A DNA stretch of 23,613 bases from JABMMZ01 sp044373665 (GTDB lineage: Bacteria > Bacteroidota > Bacteroidia > NS11-12g > UBA955). Positions 7,526 through 14,674 of the stretch are shown here, one piece after another. The stretch lies in contig JBIPNH010000025.1 of the NCBI GenBank assembly GCA_044373665.1, positions 1 to 23,613 on the forward strand. Direction: 5' to 3'. A model generated the notes under the pieces. It made no database searches. It was not told the DNA's origin and worked only from the letters and a program-made list of their open reading frames with translations. The position numbers and the translations under genes are program-made. How positions within the stretch are numbered: position 1 is the first letter of the stretch; each line of letters opens with the position of its first letter.

Positions 7526-8131
7526 ATGGCAAGATATACAGGTCCTAAATCCAAAATAGCTAGAAAATTCAAAGAACCAATCTTTGGTCCTGATAAGGCT
7601 TTAGATAAAAAACCGTATGCACCTGGAATGCACGGTAACTCTCGTAAAAGAAAAAAATTATCTGAGTACGCTATACAGTTAAGTGAAAAACAAAAAGCTA
7701 AATACACTTATGGTGTTTTAGAACGTCAATTCGCTAAAACTTTTAAATTAGCTGCAACCAAAAGAGGTATCACTGGTGAAAACTTATTAAAGTTTCTAGA
7801 AGCTAGATTAGACAATACAGTATACAGACTAGGTATCGCTCCTACAAGAAGCGCAGCTCGTCAATTAGTGTCTCACAAACATATTTTAGTTAATGGTGAA
7901 GTAGTTAATATTCCTTCTTACTCTTTACGTCCAGGTGACACAGTAGCAGTGAGAGAGAAATCTAAATCATTAGAAGCTGTAACTGATTCTTTGAACGGCG
8001 GGAAAAAACGTTTTAGCTGGTTAGAATGGAATGACAAAGAGATGTCTGGTATTTTCTTAAATTTACCTGATAGAGCTGAAATTCCTGAAAATATAAAAGA
8101 ACAATTAATCGTAGAGTTGTACTCTAAATAA
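7526..8131 (+). CDS. rpsD: 30S ribosomal protein S4, zinc-independent form
   Basis: S4 is a primary 16S rRNA binder that nucleates 30S assembly. The 201-aa protein begins MARYTGPKSKIARKFKEPIF and has the S4 RNA-binding domain in the second half (RLDNTVYRLGIAPTRSAARQ, then LVSHKHILVNG and LRPGDTVAVREKS). The N-terminal region has no cysteines, so the zinc knuckle of some S4 proteins is absent. It lies 19 nt upstream of rpoA, the conserved order rpsD-rpoA-rplQ. Confidence 0.98.
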   Translation: MARYTGPKSKIARKFKEPIFGPDKALDKKPYAPGMHGNSRKRKKLSEYAIQLSEKQKAKYTYGVLERQFAKTFKLAATKRGITGENLLKFLEARLDNTVYRLGIAPTRSAARQLVSHKHILVNGEVVNIPSYSLRPGDTVAVREKSKSLEAVTDSLNGGKKRFSWLEWNDKEMSGIFLNLPDRAEIPENIKEQLIVELYSK

Positions 8132-8150
8132 TCAATAATAATAACAAAAC

Positions 8151-9143
8151 ATGCCAATATTAGCGTTTCAAAAACCTGAGAGAGTGATAATGCATAAAGA
8201 TACAGACTTTTATGGTCTGTTTGAATTTAGCCCACTTGAAAGAGGTTACGGTGTAACAATAGGAAATTCCTTAAGAAGAATTTTATTGTCATCATTAGAA
8301 GGATATGCAATAACTTCTTTAAAAATACAAGGCGTTGATCATGAGTTTTCAACTATCAAAGGGGTCGTAGAAGATGTAACTGAAATTATCCTTAATTTAA
8401 AACAAGTTAGATTTAAGAAAACTTCAGGATCTGATGCTCAAGAAAAAGTATTCCTAAGCATAAAAGGTAAAGAACAATTTTTAGCAGGTGATATTGGAAG
8501 ATATACAAACTCTTTCGAAATATTAAATCCTGATCTTATTATATGTAACATGGAACCTTTCGTAAATTTGGATATAGAAATTACTATAGACAAAGGAAGA
8601 GGTTACGTGCCTGCTGATGAAAACAAACCAAAAGATATGCCAATTGGTCTAATTGCTATAGACTCAATTTTCACACCTGTTAAAAACGTAAAGTTTTCTG
8701 TTGAAGACTTTAGGGTTGAACAAAAAACGGATTATGAGAAGTTAGTTATTGAATTACATACTGATGGTTCAATTCACCCTGAAAGTGCATTAAAAGAAGC
8801 TGCAAATATTCTTATTCAACATTTTATATTGTTTAGTGATGAGAATATTTTGTTGGATACTCAAGTTAAAAAACCAACTCAAGAAGTAGATGAGAATTTC
8901 TTACACATGAGAAAAGTTTTAAAAACTAATCTTGCTGATTTAGATTTGTCTGTTAGAGCATACAATTGCTTGAAAGCTGCTGAAATTAGAACATTAGGTG
9001 AGTTAGTAAGTTATGATATTGATGATTTATTGAAATTTAGAAATTTTGGAAAAAAATCATTGTCAGAACTTGAAGAGTTCGTTAGAGATAAAGGTTTAAA
9101 TTTTGGAATGGACGTTTCAAAATATAACTTATCTGAAGATTAA
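8151..9143 (+). CDS. rpoA: DNA-directed RNA polymerase subunit alpha
   Basis: The alpha subunit dimer scaffolds RNA polymerase assembly and its C-terminal domain contacts promoter DNA and activators. The N-terminal domain shows FSPLERGYGVTIGNSLRRIL and LSSLEGYAITSLKIQGVDHE. The C-terminal domain shows VRAYNCLKAAEIRTLGELV and FRNFGKKSLSELEEF; the Arg in VRAYNCLK corresponds to the DNA-contacting Arg265 of E. coli. It is 330 aa, normal. rplQ starts 24 nt later. Confidence 0.99.
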   Translation: MPILAFQKPERVIMHKDTDFYGLFEFSPLERGYGVTIGNSLRRILLSSLEGYAITSLKIQGVDHEFSTIKGVVEDVTEIILNLKQVRFKKTSGSDAQEKVFLSIKGKEQFLAGDIGRYTNSFEILNPDLIICNMEPFVNLDIEITIDKGRGYVPADENKPKDMPIGLIAIDSIFTPVKNVKFSVEDFRVEQKTDYEKLVIELHTDGSIHPESALKEAANILIQHFILFSDENILLDTQVKKPTQEVDENFLHMRKVLKTNLADLDLSVRAYNCLKAAEIRTLGELVSYDIDDLLKFRNFGKKSLSELEEFVRDKGLNFGMDVSKYNLSED

Positions 9144-9167
9144 TAATTATAAATTGTATAGTATAAG

Positions 9168-9659
9168 ATGAGACACGGAAATAAAGTAAATAAATTAGGA
9201 AGAACCGCCTCCCACAGAAGAGCTTTAATGGCCAATTTAACCATTTCGCTTATTAAAAATAAACGTATTACTACAACTTTAGCGAAAGCTAAAGCATTAA
9301 GAGTTTATGCAGAACCTTTGATTACAAAATCTAAAAATGATACAACACACTCTCGTAGAACTGTGTTTGCTTATTTAAGAGATAAAGATTCTATCAAAGA
9401 ACTTTTTGGAACGATTGCTGAAAAAGTAGCAACTAGACCAGGAGGTTACACTAGAATCCTTAAATTAGGTAATCGTATGGGTGACAATGCTGAATTAGCT
9501 ATGATTGAATTGGTTGATTTTAACGAATTCACTGATGGTATTGGCAAGAAAAAATCTACAAAACCTAAAACAAGAAGAGGTAAAAAAGCTGCAACTGATA
9601 CTGTTGTTGAAGATAAAACTGAAACTACAGAAACTCAAGCTGATTCTACTGAAGCTTAA
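9168..9659 (+). CDS. rplQ: 50S ribosomal protein L17 with C-terminal extension
   Basis: L17 lies at the base of the large subunit near the tunnel exit. The core (residues 1 to about 118) reads MRHGNKVNKLGRTASHRRAL, then MANLTISLIKNKRITTTLAK and RPGGYTRILKLGNRMGDNA, and ends AMIELVDFN. After it comes a tail of about 45 residues, first Lys-rich (GKKKSTKPKTRRGKKAA), then acidic and Thr-rich. Such tails are common in Bacteroidota L17, so I do not read it as a fusion. It is the last gene of the operon; a palindromic terminator follows 6 nt after the stop. Confidence 0.97.
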   Translation: MRHGNKVNKLGRTASHRRALMANLTISLIKNKRITTTLAKAKALRVYAEPLITKSKNDTTHSRRTVFAYLRDKDSIKELFGTIAEKVATRPGGYTRILKLGNRMGDNAELAMIELVDFNEFTDGIGKKKSTKPKTRRGKKAATDTVVEDKTETTETQADSTEA

Positions 9660-9665
9660 TAAGTT

Positions 9666-9715
9666 TAAAGACATAAAAAAAGCCACTTTTAAAAGTGGCT
9701 TTTTTTATGTCTTTA
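9666..9715. terminator. Bidirectional intrinsic terminator between rplQ and purQ
   Basis: A perfect 25-bp inverted repeat with no spacer (centre between 9690 and 9691). The GC-containing core AGCCACTTTT/AAAAGTGGCT is flanked on the left by seven A and on the right by seven T, so either strand reads as a stem followed by a U tract. It sits between the convergent rplQ and purQ genes and should terminate both. Confidence 0.93.
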
Positions 9716-9724
9716 TTTTACTAG

Positions 9725-10405
9725 TTATTTAATTATACTATTAAATATTGCTTGTCCATCTGTGTTAAATAAGTATTCAGAAAAACATCTTTCAGGATGT
9801 GGCATCATGCCAAATACATTCTTACCCTTATTGCAAATGCCTGCAATGTTGTTTAGAGAGCCATTAGGATTGCTTTCTTTTGTTACATTGCCATTTATAT
9901 CGCAGTATCTGAATATTACTTGATTGTTTGCCTCTATTTCTTCTATCGTAGCTTTATCTGCATAGTAATTGCCCTCACCATGTGCAATAGGTATAGTGTA
10001 TGATTTGTTAGAATCTAAACTATTTGTTATTTTTAACTCAGTATTAATTGGTCTTAAATAAACATTATTGCAGAGGAATTTTTGATGGTCGTTTCTTAAA
10101 AGAGCACCTGGGAGTAATCCACTTTCACACAATATTTGAAAACCATTGCATATTCCCATTACATAACCACCCTTGTCTGCATGTTCTTTAACACTTTGCA
10201 TTATAGGGCTAAGTTTTGCAATAGCACCACTTCTTAAATAGTCGCCATAACTGAATCCTCCTGGAAGAAAGATAAAGTCAACACCCTTTAAATCGGTGTC
10301 CTTATGCCATAATTCTTCAACTGGTTGATCTGATAACTTACTCAGAGTATCAATTAAGTCTCTGTCACAATTGCTGCCGGGGAATATTACTACGCCAAAT
10401 TTCAT
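9725..10405 (-). CDS. purQ: Phosphoribosylformylglycinamidine synthase subunit I (glutaminase)
   Basis: PurQ is the class I glutamine amidotransferase subunit of FGAM synthase, delivering ammonia to PurL in step 4 of purine synthesis. The 226-aa protein starts MKFGVVIFPGSNCDRDL. It has the oxyanion strand LPGGFSYGDYLR, the nucleophile Cys86 in MGICNGFQIL, and His203/Glu205 in MMPHPER, completing the triad. A separate PurQ implies a small PurL plus PurS elsewhere rather than the single-chain PurL. It is convergent with rplQ. A consensus -7 box lies just upstream, leaving little or no mRNA leader. Confidence 0.97.
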   Translation of the reverse strand: MKFGVVIFPGSNCDRDLIDTLSKLSDQPVEELWHKDTDLKGVDFIFLPGGFSYGDYLRSGAIAKLSPIMQSVKEHADKGGYVMGICNGFQILCESGLLPGALLRNDHQKFLCNNVYLRPINTELKITNSLDSNKSYTIPIAHGEGNYYADKATIEEIEANNQVIFRYCDINGNVTKESNPNGSLNNIAGICNKGKNVFGMMPHPERCFSEYLFNTDGQAIFNSIIK

Positions 10406-10411
10406 TTACTG

Positions 10412-10419
10412 CAAAAGTA
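10412..10419 (-). promoter_or_regulatory. -7 promoter box for purQ
   Basis: On the - strand the sequence TACTTTTG matches TAnnTTTG exactly and ends 6 nt before the purQ ATG (10405). No TTG -33 box is visible at 19-21 nt. The spacing implies a nearly leaderless mRNA. Confidence 0.5.
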
Positions 10420-10460
10420 ATATTATGATTGATTATTCTGTTAAAATTTAATTAACAAAA

Positions 10461-10491
10461 TTGTTTCAATCCATTTATTTGTTTAGTTTCG
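10461..10491 (+). promoter_or_regulatory. Promoter for the outer-membrane protein at 10502
   Basis: TTG at 10461-10463, 20 nt of spacer, and TAGTTTCG at 10484-10491. The -7 box differs from TAnnTTTG only by C for T in the seventh position, a change shared with two other boxes in this window. The start codon lies 10 nt downstream. Confidence 0.55.
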
Positions 10492-10501
10492 CAATACTAT
10501 C

Positions 10502-11311
10502 ATGAAATCATCTTACTGTTTGATATTTTTCTTGTTTATGTCCACACTTTTGTATGGTCAACAGTATCAACTGTCTTTTCAAGTTGGTCATCAGTTTGGA
10601 TTTAGACCACAATTGTCTAGTGATGTGGATTTAAGTAATAAGGTTAAATACAGTTTAGGAAATGGAGTCAACAGTCTTTTAATGTTCAGTTTTATTCCTG
10701 ATAGCGCAAATTGGTATATTTCTTTAGGGTTGAATTCATTAAGAGGAAATACAGTTTTGGTTTCTGAAAATTACAGAAATACCCTTCAATATGAAGCGGT
10801 CTCTAAGTCTATTTTGACTCATAGGTTTCAAGCATTACTAAACTATAGTTTTAAGCTTAAAAACTGTACAATTAATGCTTATTCTGGTGTTGTTGTCCCC
10901 TTTTATAACCGTATTGTTGAGGAATATTCAATGAAAGATAGTTTCTTGTATGTTTATAAATCTTACAAAGTCAGAAATTATCTTTCGATTGGTTATCACG
11001 GTGGACTCGAGTATCAAAAGAGAATTAATAGTAAATTGTCATTTTCTCTTAGTTCTAATTTAACTGTCTTAAATCAAAGGGTAAAAAGCAAAAACATGAT
11101 AAACTATGCTGATAATAATCTAAATACAATTGATTTTATTCCAGATCGTGCAAATAAAGAGTTTCAATATAAAAAAGATGTTATTGAAATTCAAAATAAT
11201 GAATCCTTTTTACCACGCGCTTTTAACAAAAATTCACCAACTGATTTGCTCACTTACACCGAAACACTTAGTAGTGTTGGAATTAGTATTGGTGTTGTCT
11301 ATCATTTCTGA
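10502..11311 (+). CDS. Outer-membrane beta-barrel protein of unknown role
   Basis: I do not recognise a named family. The 269-aa product starts with a signal peptide (MKSSYCLIFFLFMSTLLYGQ, cleavage likely near residue 19) and then alternates hydrophobic and polar residues in short strands (YQLSFQVGHQFGF, NWYISLGLNSLRG, SFSLSSNLTV). It ends in SVGISIGVVYHF, with the terminal Phe typical of barrels inserted by the BAM complex. The start choice rests on the signal peptide and the promoter 10 nt upstream. A methyltransferase gene follows after 9 nt and may be cotranscribed. Confidence 0.75.
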   Translation: MKSSYCLIFFLFMSTLLYGQQYQLSFQVGHQFGFRPQLSSDVDLSNKVKYSLGNGVNSLLMFSFIPDSANWYISLGLNSLRGNTVLVSENYRNTLQYEAVSKSILTHRFQALLNYSFKLKNCTINAYSGVVVPFYNRIVEEYSMKDSFLYVYKSYKVRNYLSIGYHGGLEYQKRINSKLSFSLSSNLTVLNQRVKSKNMINYADNNLNTIDFIPDRANKEFQYKKDVIEIQNNESFLPRAFNKNSPTDLLTYTETLSSVGISIGVVYHF

Positions 11312-11320
11312 TTTTAAAAA

Positions 11321-11971
11321 TTGAAAAAAGTATTAAGTTTTATATTGCCTAATTCTATTAAGAAAGGAACGACATCGCTTGGTCAGGAATACGAAATTGC
11401 ATACGAGTTCGGTAGAAAGGTGTTAAACAGCGCAAATGCAAATTACAGTTTCGGAAGTTTGCATGAAGTAATGCAAAAAGGGATTGCTAAATACCTAAAA
11501 AACAACAATCCAAGCAAGGTCTTAATTTTAGGATTAGGTGCTGGAAGTTGTGTTGAAATTCTTCATCGTAAATGTCGAAATACACTTCAACTTAAAGCCA
11601 TTGAAATAGATTCTGATATAATTGAATTTGCTAAAGAGTACTTTGATATTGGTCAGTATTCAAATGTCGAGATAATCAATGGGGATGCCCAATATTTAAC
11701 TAAATATTTATACGAAGATATTAATACATTTGATTTAATCATTGATGATGTTTTTTGGGATAATCAAATTCCTAATTTTTGTTTTCAAAAAGAGTATATC
11801 GATCAAGCTAAAATTCTTTTGAAGGAGGGCGGTTGTTATTTCAGAAACGTAATGGAAACAGATTCTAATCGGGTTTTAATATATGAAAGTTTATTAGAGG
11901 AGGAATTTAGTCAGATTTCCAAAACTGATGTTTTAAAACATTCTAACAAAATATATCTTTGCTACAAATAA
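11321..11971 (+). CDS. SAM-dependent methyltransferase, spermidine-synthase-like fold
   Basis: The 216-aa protein has a Rossmann methyltransferase core: motif I KVLILGLGAGS (residues 67-76 region), acidic residue at the end of strand 2 in KAIEIDSD (Glu95/Asp97), GDAQYL (121-126) and FDLIIDDVFWDN (137-148). This arrangement resembles spermidine synthase-type proteins, but the polyamine-site residues are not evident, so the substrate is unknown. There is no signal peptide, so it should be cytosolic. The best start is a TTG at 11321; the first ATG in frame is at codon 51, inside the conserved part. It lies 9 nt after the barrel gene and 25 nt before the MFS gene. Confidence 0.78.
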   Translation: MKKVLSFILPNSIKKGTTSLGQEYEIAYEFGRKVLNSANANYSFGSLHEVMQKGIAKYLKNNNPSKVLILGLGAGSCVEILHRKCRNTLQLKAIEIDSDIIEFAKEYFDIGQYSNVEIINGDAQYLTKYLYEDINTFDLIIDDVFWDNQIPNFCFQKEYIDQAKILLKEGGCYFRNVMETDSNRVLIYESLLEEEFSQISKTDVLKHSNKIYLCYK

Positions 11972-11996
11972 AGCTCAATAGGACACCCCATTACAA

Positions 11997-13385
11997 ATGA
12001 ACAATAACGAAACATTAGTTTTTGAAAAAAATCAAAAAAAAGTACTAAATGCATGGTGTATGTACGATTGGGCTAACAGTGTTTTCCCATTGACCATTAC
12101 ATCAGCTATTTTCCCAATTTATTGGAATAGTCAAACTAAGAATGGAGTTGATATTTTTGGACACACAATCGAAGGTTCAGTTCTGTTTAGTTATAGCTTG
12201 TCATTAGCTTTTTTAATTATAGCTTTTATAAACCCAATTTTAAGTGGAATGGCAGACCATTCGGGTAACAAAAAGTTTTTCATGAAACTGTTTGTTTTGC
12301 TTGGTGCTGTAAGTTGCTTTGGTATGTATTTTTTTGACTCTCAGTCTATATGGATTGGGGTTTTGGCTTTTGTTTTGGGTACAGTTGGTTATGCAGGTAG
12401 TATTGTGTTTTATAATGCTTTTTTGCCTGAAATTGCCACAGAAGATAGATTTGATTTATTAAGTGCTAAAGGTTTTTCGATGGGTTATATTGGAGGTGTT
12501 ATATTGCTAATTTTAAATTTATTGATAATTATGTTCCCCTCAATACTATACAATGTTGATGGAAAAGCAATGGAGCTAATGTCATTAAATCCTCAACTTG
12601 AAAATAATCAAGCTATTGTTTTAGCAAAGTCATATTTTGAGAAAAAAGCTAGTCAGTTGTCATTTGTTACGGTAGGTGTTTGGTGGATGTTGTTTTCTCT
12701 AATCCCTTTTTACTATCTCCCAAGTTCTAAAACAAAAGAAAAAAAGCTATCCTTAAAAAAAGGGTATAACGAATTACAAAAAGTGTATTCTGAGATTAAG
12801 AAATTTAAATTAATGAAGCATTATTTATTGGCTTTTTTCTTTTATAGTATGGGAGTTCAAACGGTAATGTACGTAGCGTCTATGTTTGGTGTTAAGGAAC
12901 TAAAATTGCCGAAAGAGAATTTAATAATAACGATTTTATTGATACAGTTGATTGCAATAGGAGGGGCCTATTTATTTTCTTTTTTGTCCCAAAAAATAGG
13001 GAATATAAAATCATTAATTGTAAGTGTTTTAATTTGGATAGGAATATGCATTGGCGCCTATTATGTGAATGGGGTCAATGGTTTTTATTTATTGGCATCT
13101 GTTGTTGGTTTAGTAATGGGAGGTATTCAAAGCTTGTCAAGAAGTACATTTGCAAAACTTATTCCAAACGATACTAAGGACAATGCATCCTATTTTAGTT
13201 TTTATGAGCTTACCGAAAAGGTAGCAATCGTTATTGGGACTTTTAGTTTTGGATTTATTGAGCAAATTATTCAAATTGTATTCAAAGTGGATAGTATGAG
13301 ATATTCTGTATTGTCATTAATGTTGTTTTTTGCTATTGGTTTGTTTTTACTGATTCTTATCAGGGATGAAAATGTTGAAGTTTAA
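11997..13385 (+). CDS. MFS transporter, UMF1/Atg22-like family
   Basis: A 462-aa integral membrane protein with about twelve hydrophobic segments. The N-terminal motif NAWCMYDWANSVFPLTITSA and FYNAFLPEIATEDRFDLLSA are typical of the UMF1/Atg22-like branch of the major facilitator superfamily, as is GGIQSLSRSTFAKLIP in the second half. In yeast Atg22 exports amino acids from vacuoles; the bacterial substrate is not known. The start follows the methyltransferase by 25 nt with no promoter seen between them. The end of the gene contains the -33 box of the promoter for the next unit. Confidence 0.88.
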   Translation: MNNNETLVFEKNQKKVLNAWCMYDWANSVFPLTITSAIFPIYWNSQTKNGVDIFGHTIEGSVLFSYSLSLAFLIIAFINPILSGMADHSGNKKFFMKLFVLLGAVSCFGMYFFDSQSIWIGVLAFVLGTVGYAGSIVFYNAFLPEIATEDRFDLLSAKGFSMGYIGGVILLILNLLIIMFPSILYNVDGKAMELMSLNPQLENNQAIVLAKSYFEKKASQLSFVTVGVWWMLFSLIPFYYLPSSKTKEKKLSLKKGYNELQKVYSEIKKFKLMKHYLLAFFFYSMGVQTVMYVASMFGVKELKLPKENLIITILLIQLIAIGGAYLFSFLSQKIGNIKSLIVSVLIWIGICIGAYYVNGVNGFYLLASVVGLVMGGIQSLSRSTFAKLIPNDTKDNASYFSFYELTEKVAIVIGTFSFGFIEQIIQIVFKVDSMRYSVLSLMLFFAIGLFLLILIRDENVEV

Positions 13386-13404
13386 TTAGATTGTATTATT
13401 TTTG
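13375..13404 (+). promoter_or_regulatory. Promoter of the CNGKC/MbnP-like cluster
   Basis: TTG at 13375-13377, exactly 19 nt of spacer, and TATTTTTG at 13397-13404, a perfect match to TTG-N19-TAnnTTTG. The -33 box lies inside the end of the MFS gene. The first ATG of the cluster is 10 nt downstream. No other good promoter was seen before 16607, so the four genes may form one transcript. Confidence 0.7.
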
Positions 13405-13414
13405 TAAATAGTTG

Positions 13415-13789
13415 ATGAGGGCATTTATTTCAATATTGTTGGTTGTTACATTGTCTTTTGCTTTTATCTTAAAATCAGTAATTATAATTAATTATCAAAT
13501 TAACAAGACAAATATTATAGCAGCTTTTTGTATAAATAAAGATAAGCCTGAATTGGAATGTAATGGGAAGTGCTATTTAACTCAACAACTTTCACAGACA
13601 GAATCATCAAATGAGAGTTCAAGTTTGCCAGAAAGTATTCTTCAATATGAGATTTCAACTTTTCTTGTTCCTGCCAATTTCAAATGTGAAAAATATTTCT
13701 ATTTTTTTTCAGAGACAGGTAATCAAGAAGAACATAAAGATTTATTAAGTGGATATTTATCTTCGGTTTTTAAGCCGCCATTAGCCTAG
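13415..13789 (+). CDS. Small membrane-anchored CNGKC protein, probable copper-system accessory
   Basis: The 124-aa protein has one N-terminal hydrophobic helix (residues 4-26, FISILLVVTLSFAFILKSVI) and then a soluble, presumably periplasmic part. Four cysteines are present: Cys39 in AAFCINKDKPE, Cys49 and Cys53 in LECNGKCYL, and Cys91 in NFKCEKY. The end FKPPLA resembles the FxPP end of related proteins. From memory, small proteins with CxNKxxPxxxCxGKC occur in Bacteroidota next to TonB receptors and MbnP-like proteins, but I know of no proven function. ATG 13415 is preferred over the TTG at 13412. The cysteines and the neighbours suggest metal binding; this is inference. Confidence 0.7.
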   Translation: MRAFISILLVVTLSFAFILKSVIIINYQINKTNIIAAFCINKDKPELECNGKCYLTQQLSQTESSNESSSLPESILQYEISTFLVPANFKCEKYFYFFSETGNQEEHKDLLSGYLSSVFKPPLA

Positions 13790-13812
13790 TTTGTTTTTTT
13801 TTAACTTTAACT

Positions 13813-13836
13813 CACAACATGATTCAATCGGTTGTG
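13813..13836. repeat. Dyad symmetry between the CNGKC gene and the MbnP-like gene
   Basis: CACAAC at 13813-13818 and GTTGTG at 13831-13836 are inverted repeats around a 12-nt spacer that itself contains GATTCAATC (13821-13829), a dyad with one central base. It lies in the 95-nt gap before the MbnP-like gene. It could be an operator or a weak hairpin; chance is possible. Confidence 0.35.
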
Positions 13837-13884
13837 TTGAAACACTATAAACAAACTTATCTTAAATAAATAAATCTATTAATA

Positions 13885-14664
13885 ATGAAAAATAATTTTC
13901 TAAATAAGCTAATTGTAGCTTTTACAATACTTACATCCTTCTTTTTTGCGTCATGTAAAAAAGACGAAGCTCCTAATGATGATAATTCAAACTTAACTGG
14001 ACAGGTTAATATTGAGTTTGAACACAAATGGGGAATGAATTTAGTGCCTTTTTACATGGGCGTTGATATGATTCAGCCTAAAACCAAGGATACACTTAAC
14101 TTTACAACACTTAAATACTATGTTTCAAATATTCAATTAAAAAAGTCTGATGGCACATGGTGGATTCAACCAGATAGTTATTATTTGGTTGATGCAAATT
14201 TGCCAAATACCATGGTCTTAACTGTTTCAAATGTGCCAACAGGAACATATACTGAAATGAAATACACGATGGGAGTAGACAGCATTCGAAATGTTTCTGG
14301 AGCTCAAACAGGGGTTTTGTCTGCAATAAACGGAATGTTTTGGAGTTGGAACAGTGGTTATATTATGATTAAAGCAGAAGGGATGTCGCCCAATTCACCA
14401 TCTGAAGATTTTGTGTTACACCTTGGAGGCTTTAAAGGTGAATTTAATGTAGTAACGGTTAAAAACACTAATTTTGGGGGAGAGCTCCTTAATGTAAGTG
14501 CTAGTGCAACTCCACAAATTCATTTTATAGCTAATCCAGCTCGTTTTTGGCATACCAATCCAAGTGTTAGTAGTTTGAATAAAATACATATGCCTGGGGT
14601 TGAGGCTAAAAAGGCTGCAATTGATTTTTATGATGGCATTTTCTTTGATCATATTCACCCATAA
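13885..14664 (+). CDS. MbnP-like copper-binding family lipoprotein
   Basis: The 259-aa protein has a lipoprotein signal (residues 1-24, lipobox FFASC, Cys24). The following CKKDE fits the K-(D/E)2 surface-export signal described for flavobacterial lipoproteins, so it may face outward. Family marks of MbnP-like proteins are VNIEFEHKWG (41-50), YMGVD, LKYYVSNIQL (76-85), GVDS (130-133), MFWSWNSGY (151-159), DFVLHLGG, IHMPG (234-238) and the end FFDHIHP. His47-Lys-Trp49, the Trp-rich stretch at 153-155 and the C-terminal His pair are possible copper or kynurenine sites. In methanotrophs MbnP binds copper through a Trp-derived kynurenine made by MbnH. A di-heme gene follows directly, which supports the assignment. 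Confidence 0.85.
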   Translation: MKNNFLNKLIVAFTILTSFFFASCKKDEAPNDDNSNLTGQVNIEFEHKWGMNLVPFYMGVDMIQPKTKDTLNFTTLKYYVSNIQLKKSDGTWWIQPDSYYLVDANLPNTMVLTVSNVPTGTYTEMKYTMGVDSIRNVSGAQTGVLSAINGMFWSWNSGYIMIKAEGMSPNSPSEDFVLHLGGFKGEFNVVTVKNTNFGGELLNVSASATPQIHFIANPARFWHTNPSVSSLNKIHMPGVEAKKAAIDFYDGIFFDHIHP

Positions 14665-14674
14665 TTAGATAAAA

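Noticed and set aside
9505..9732. A + strand frame and a - strand frame (9495-9686) over the end of rplQ and the terminator
   Set aside because: Low-complexity products from the Lys/Thr-rich L17 tail; they overlap a certain gene and the palindrome.
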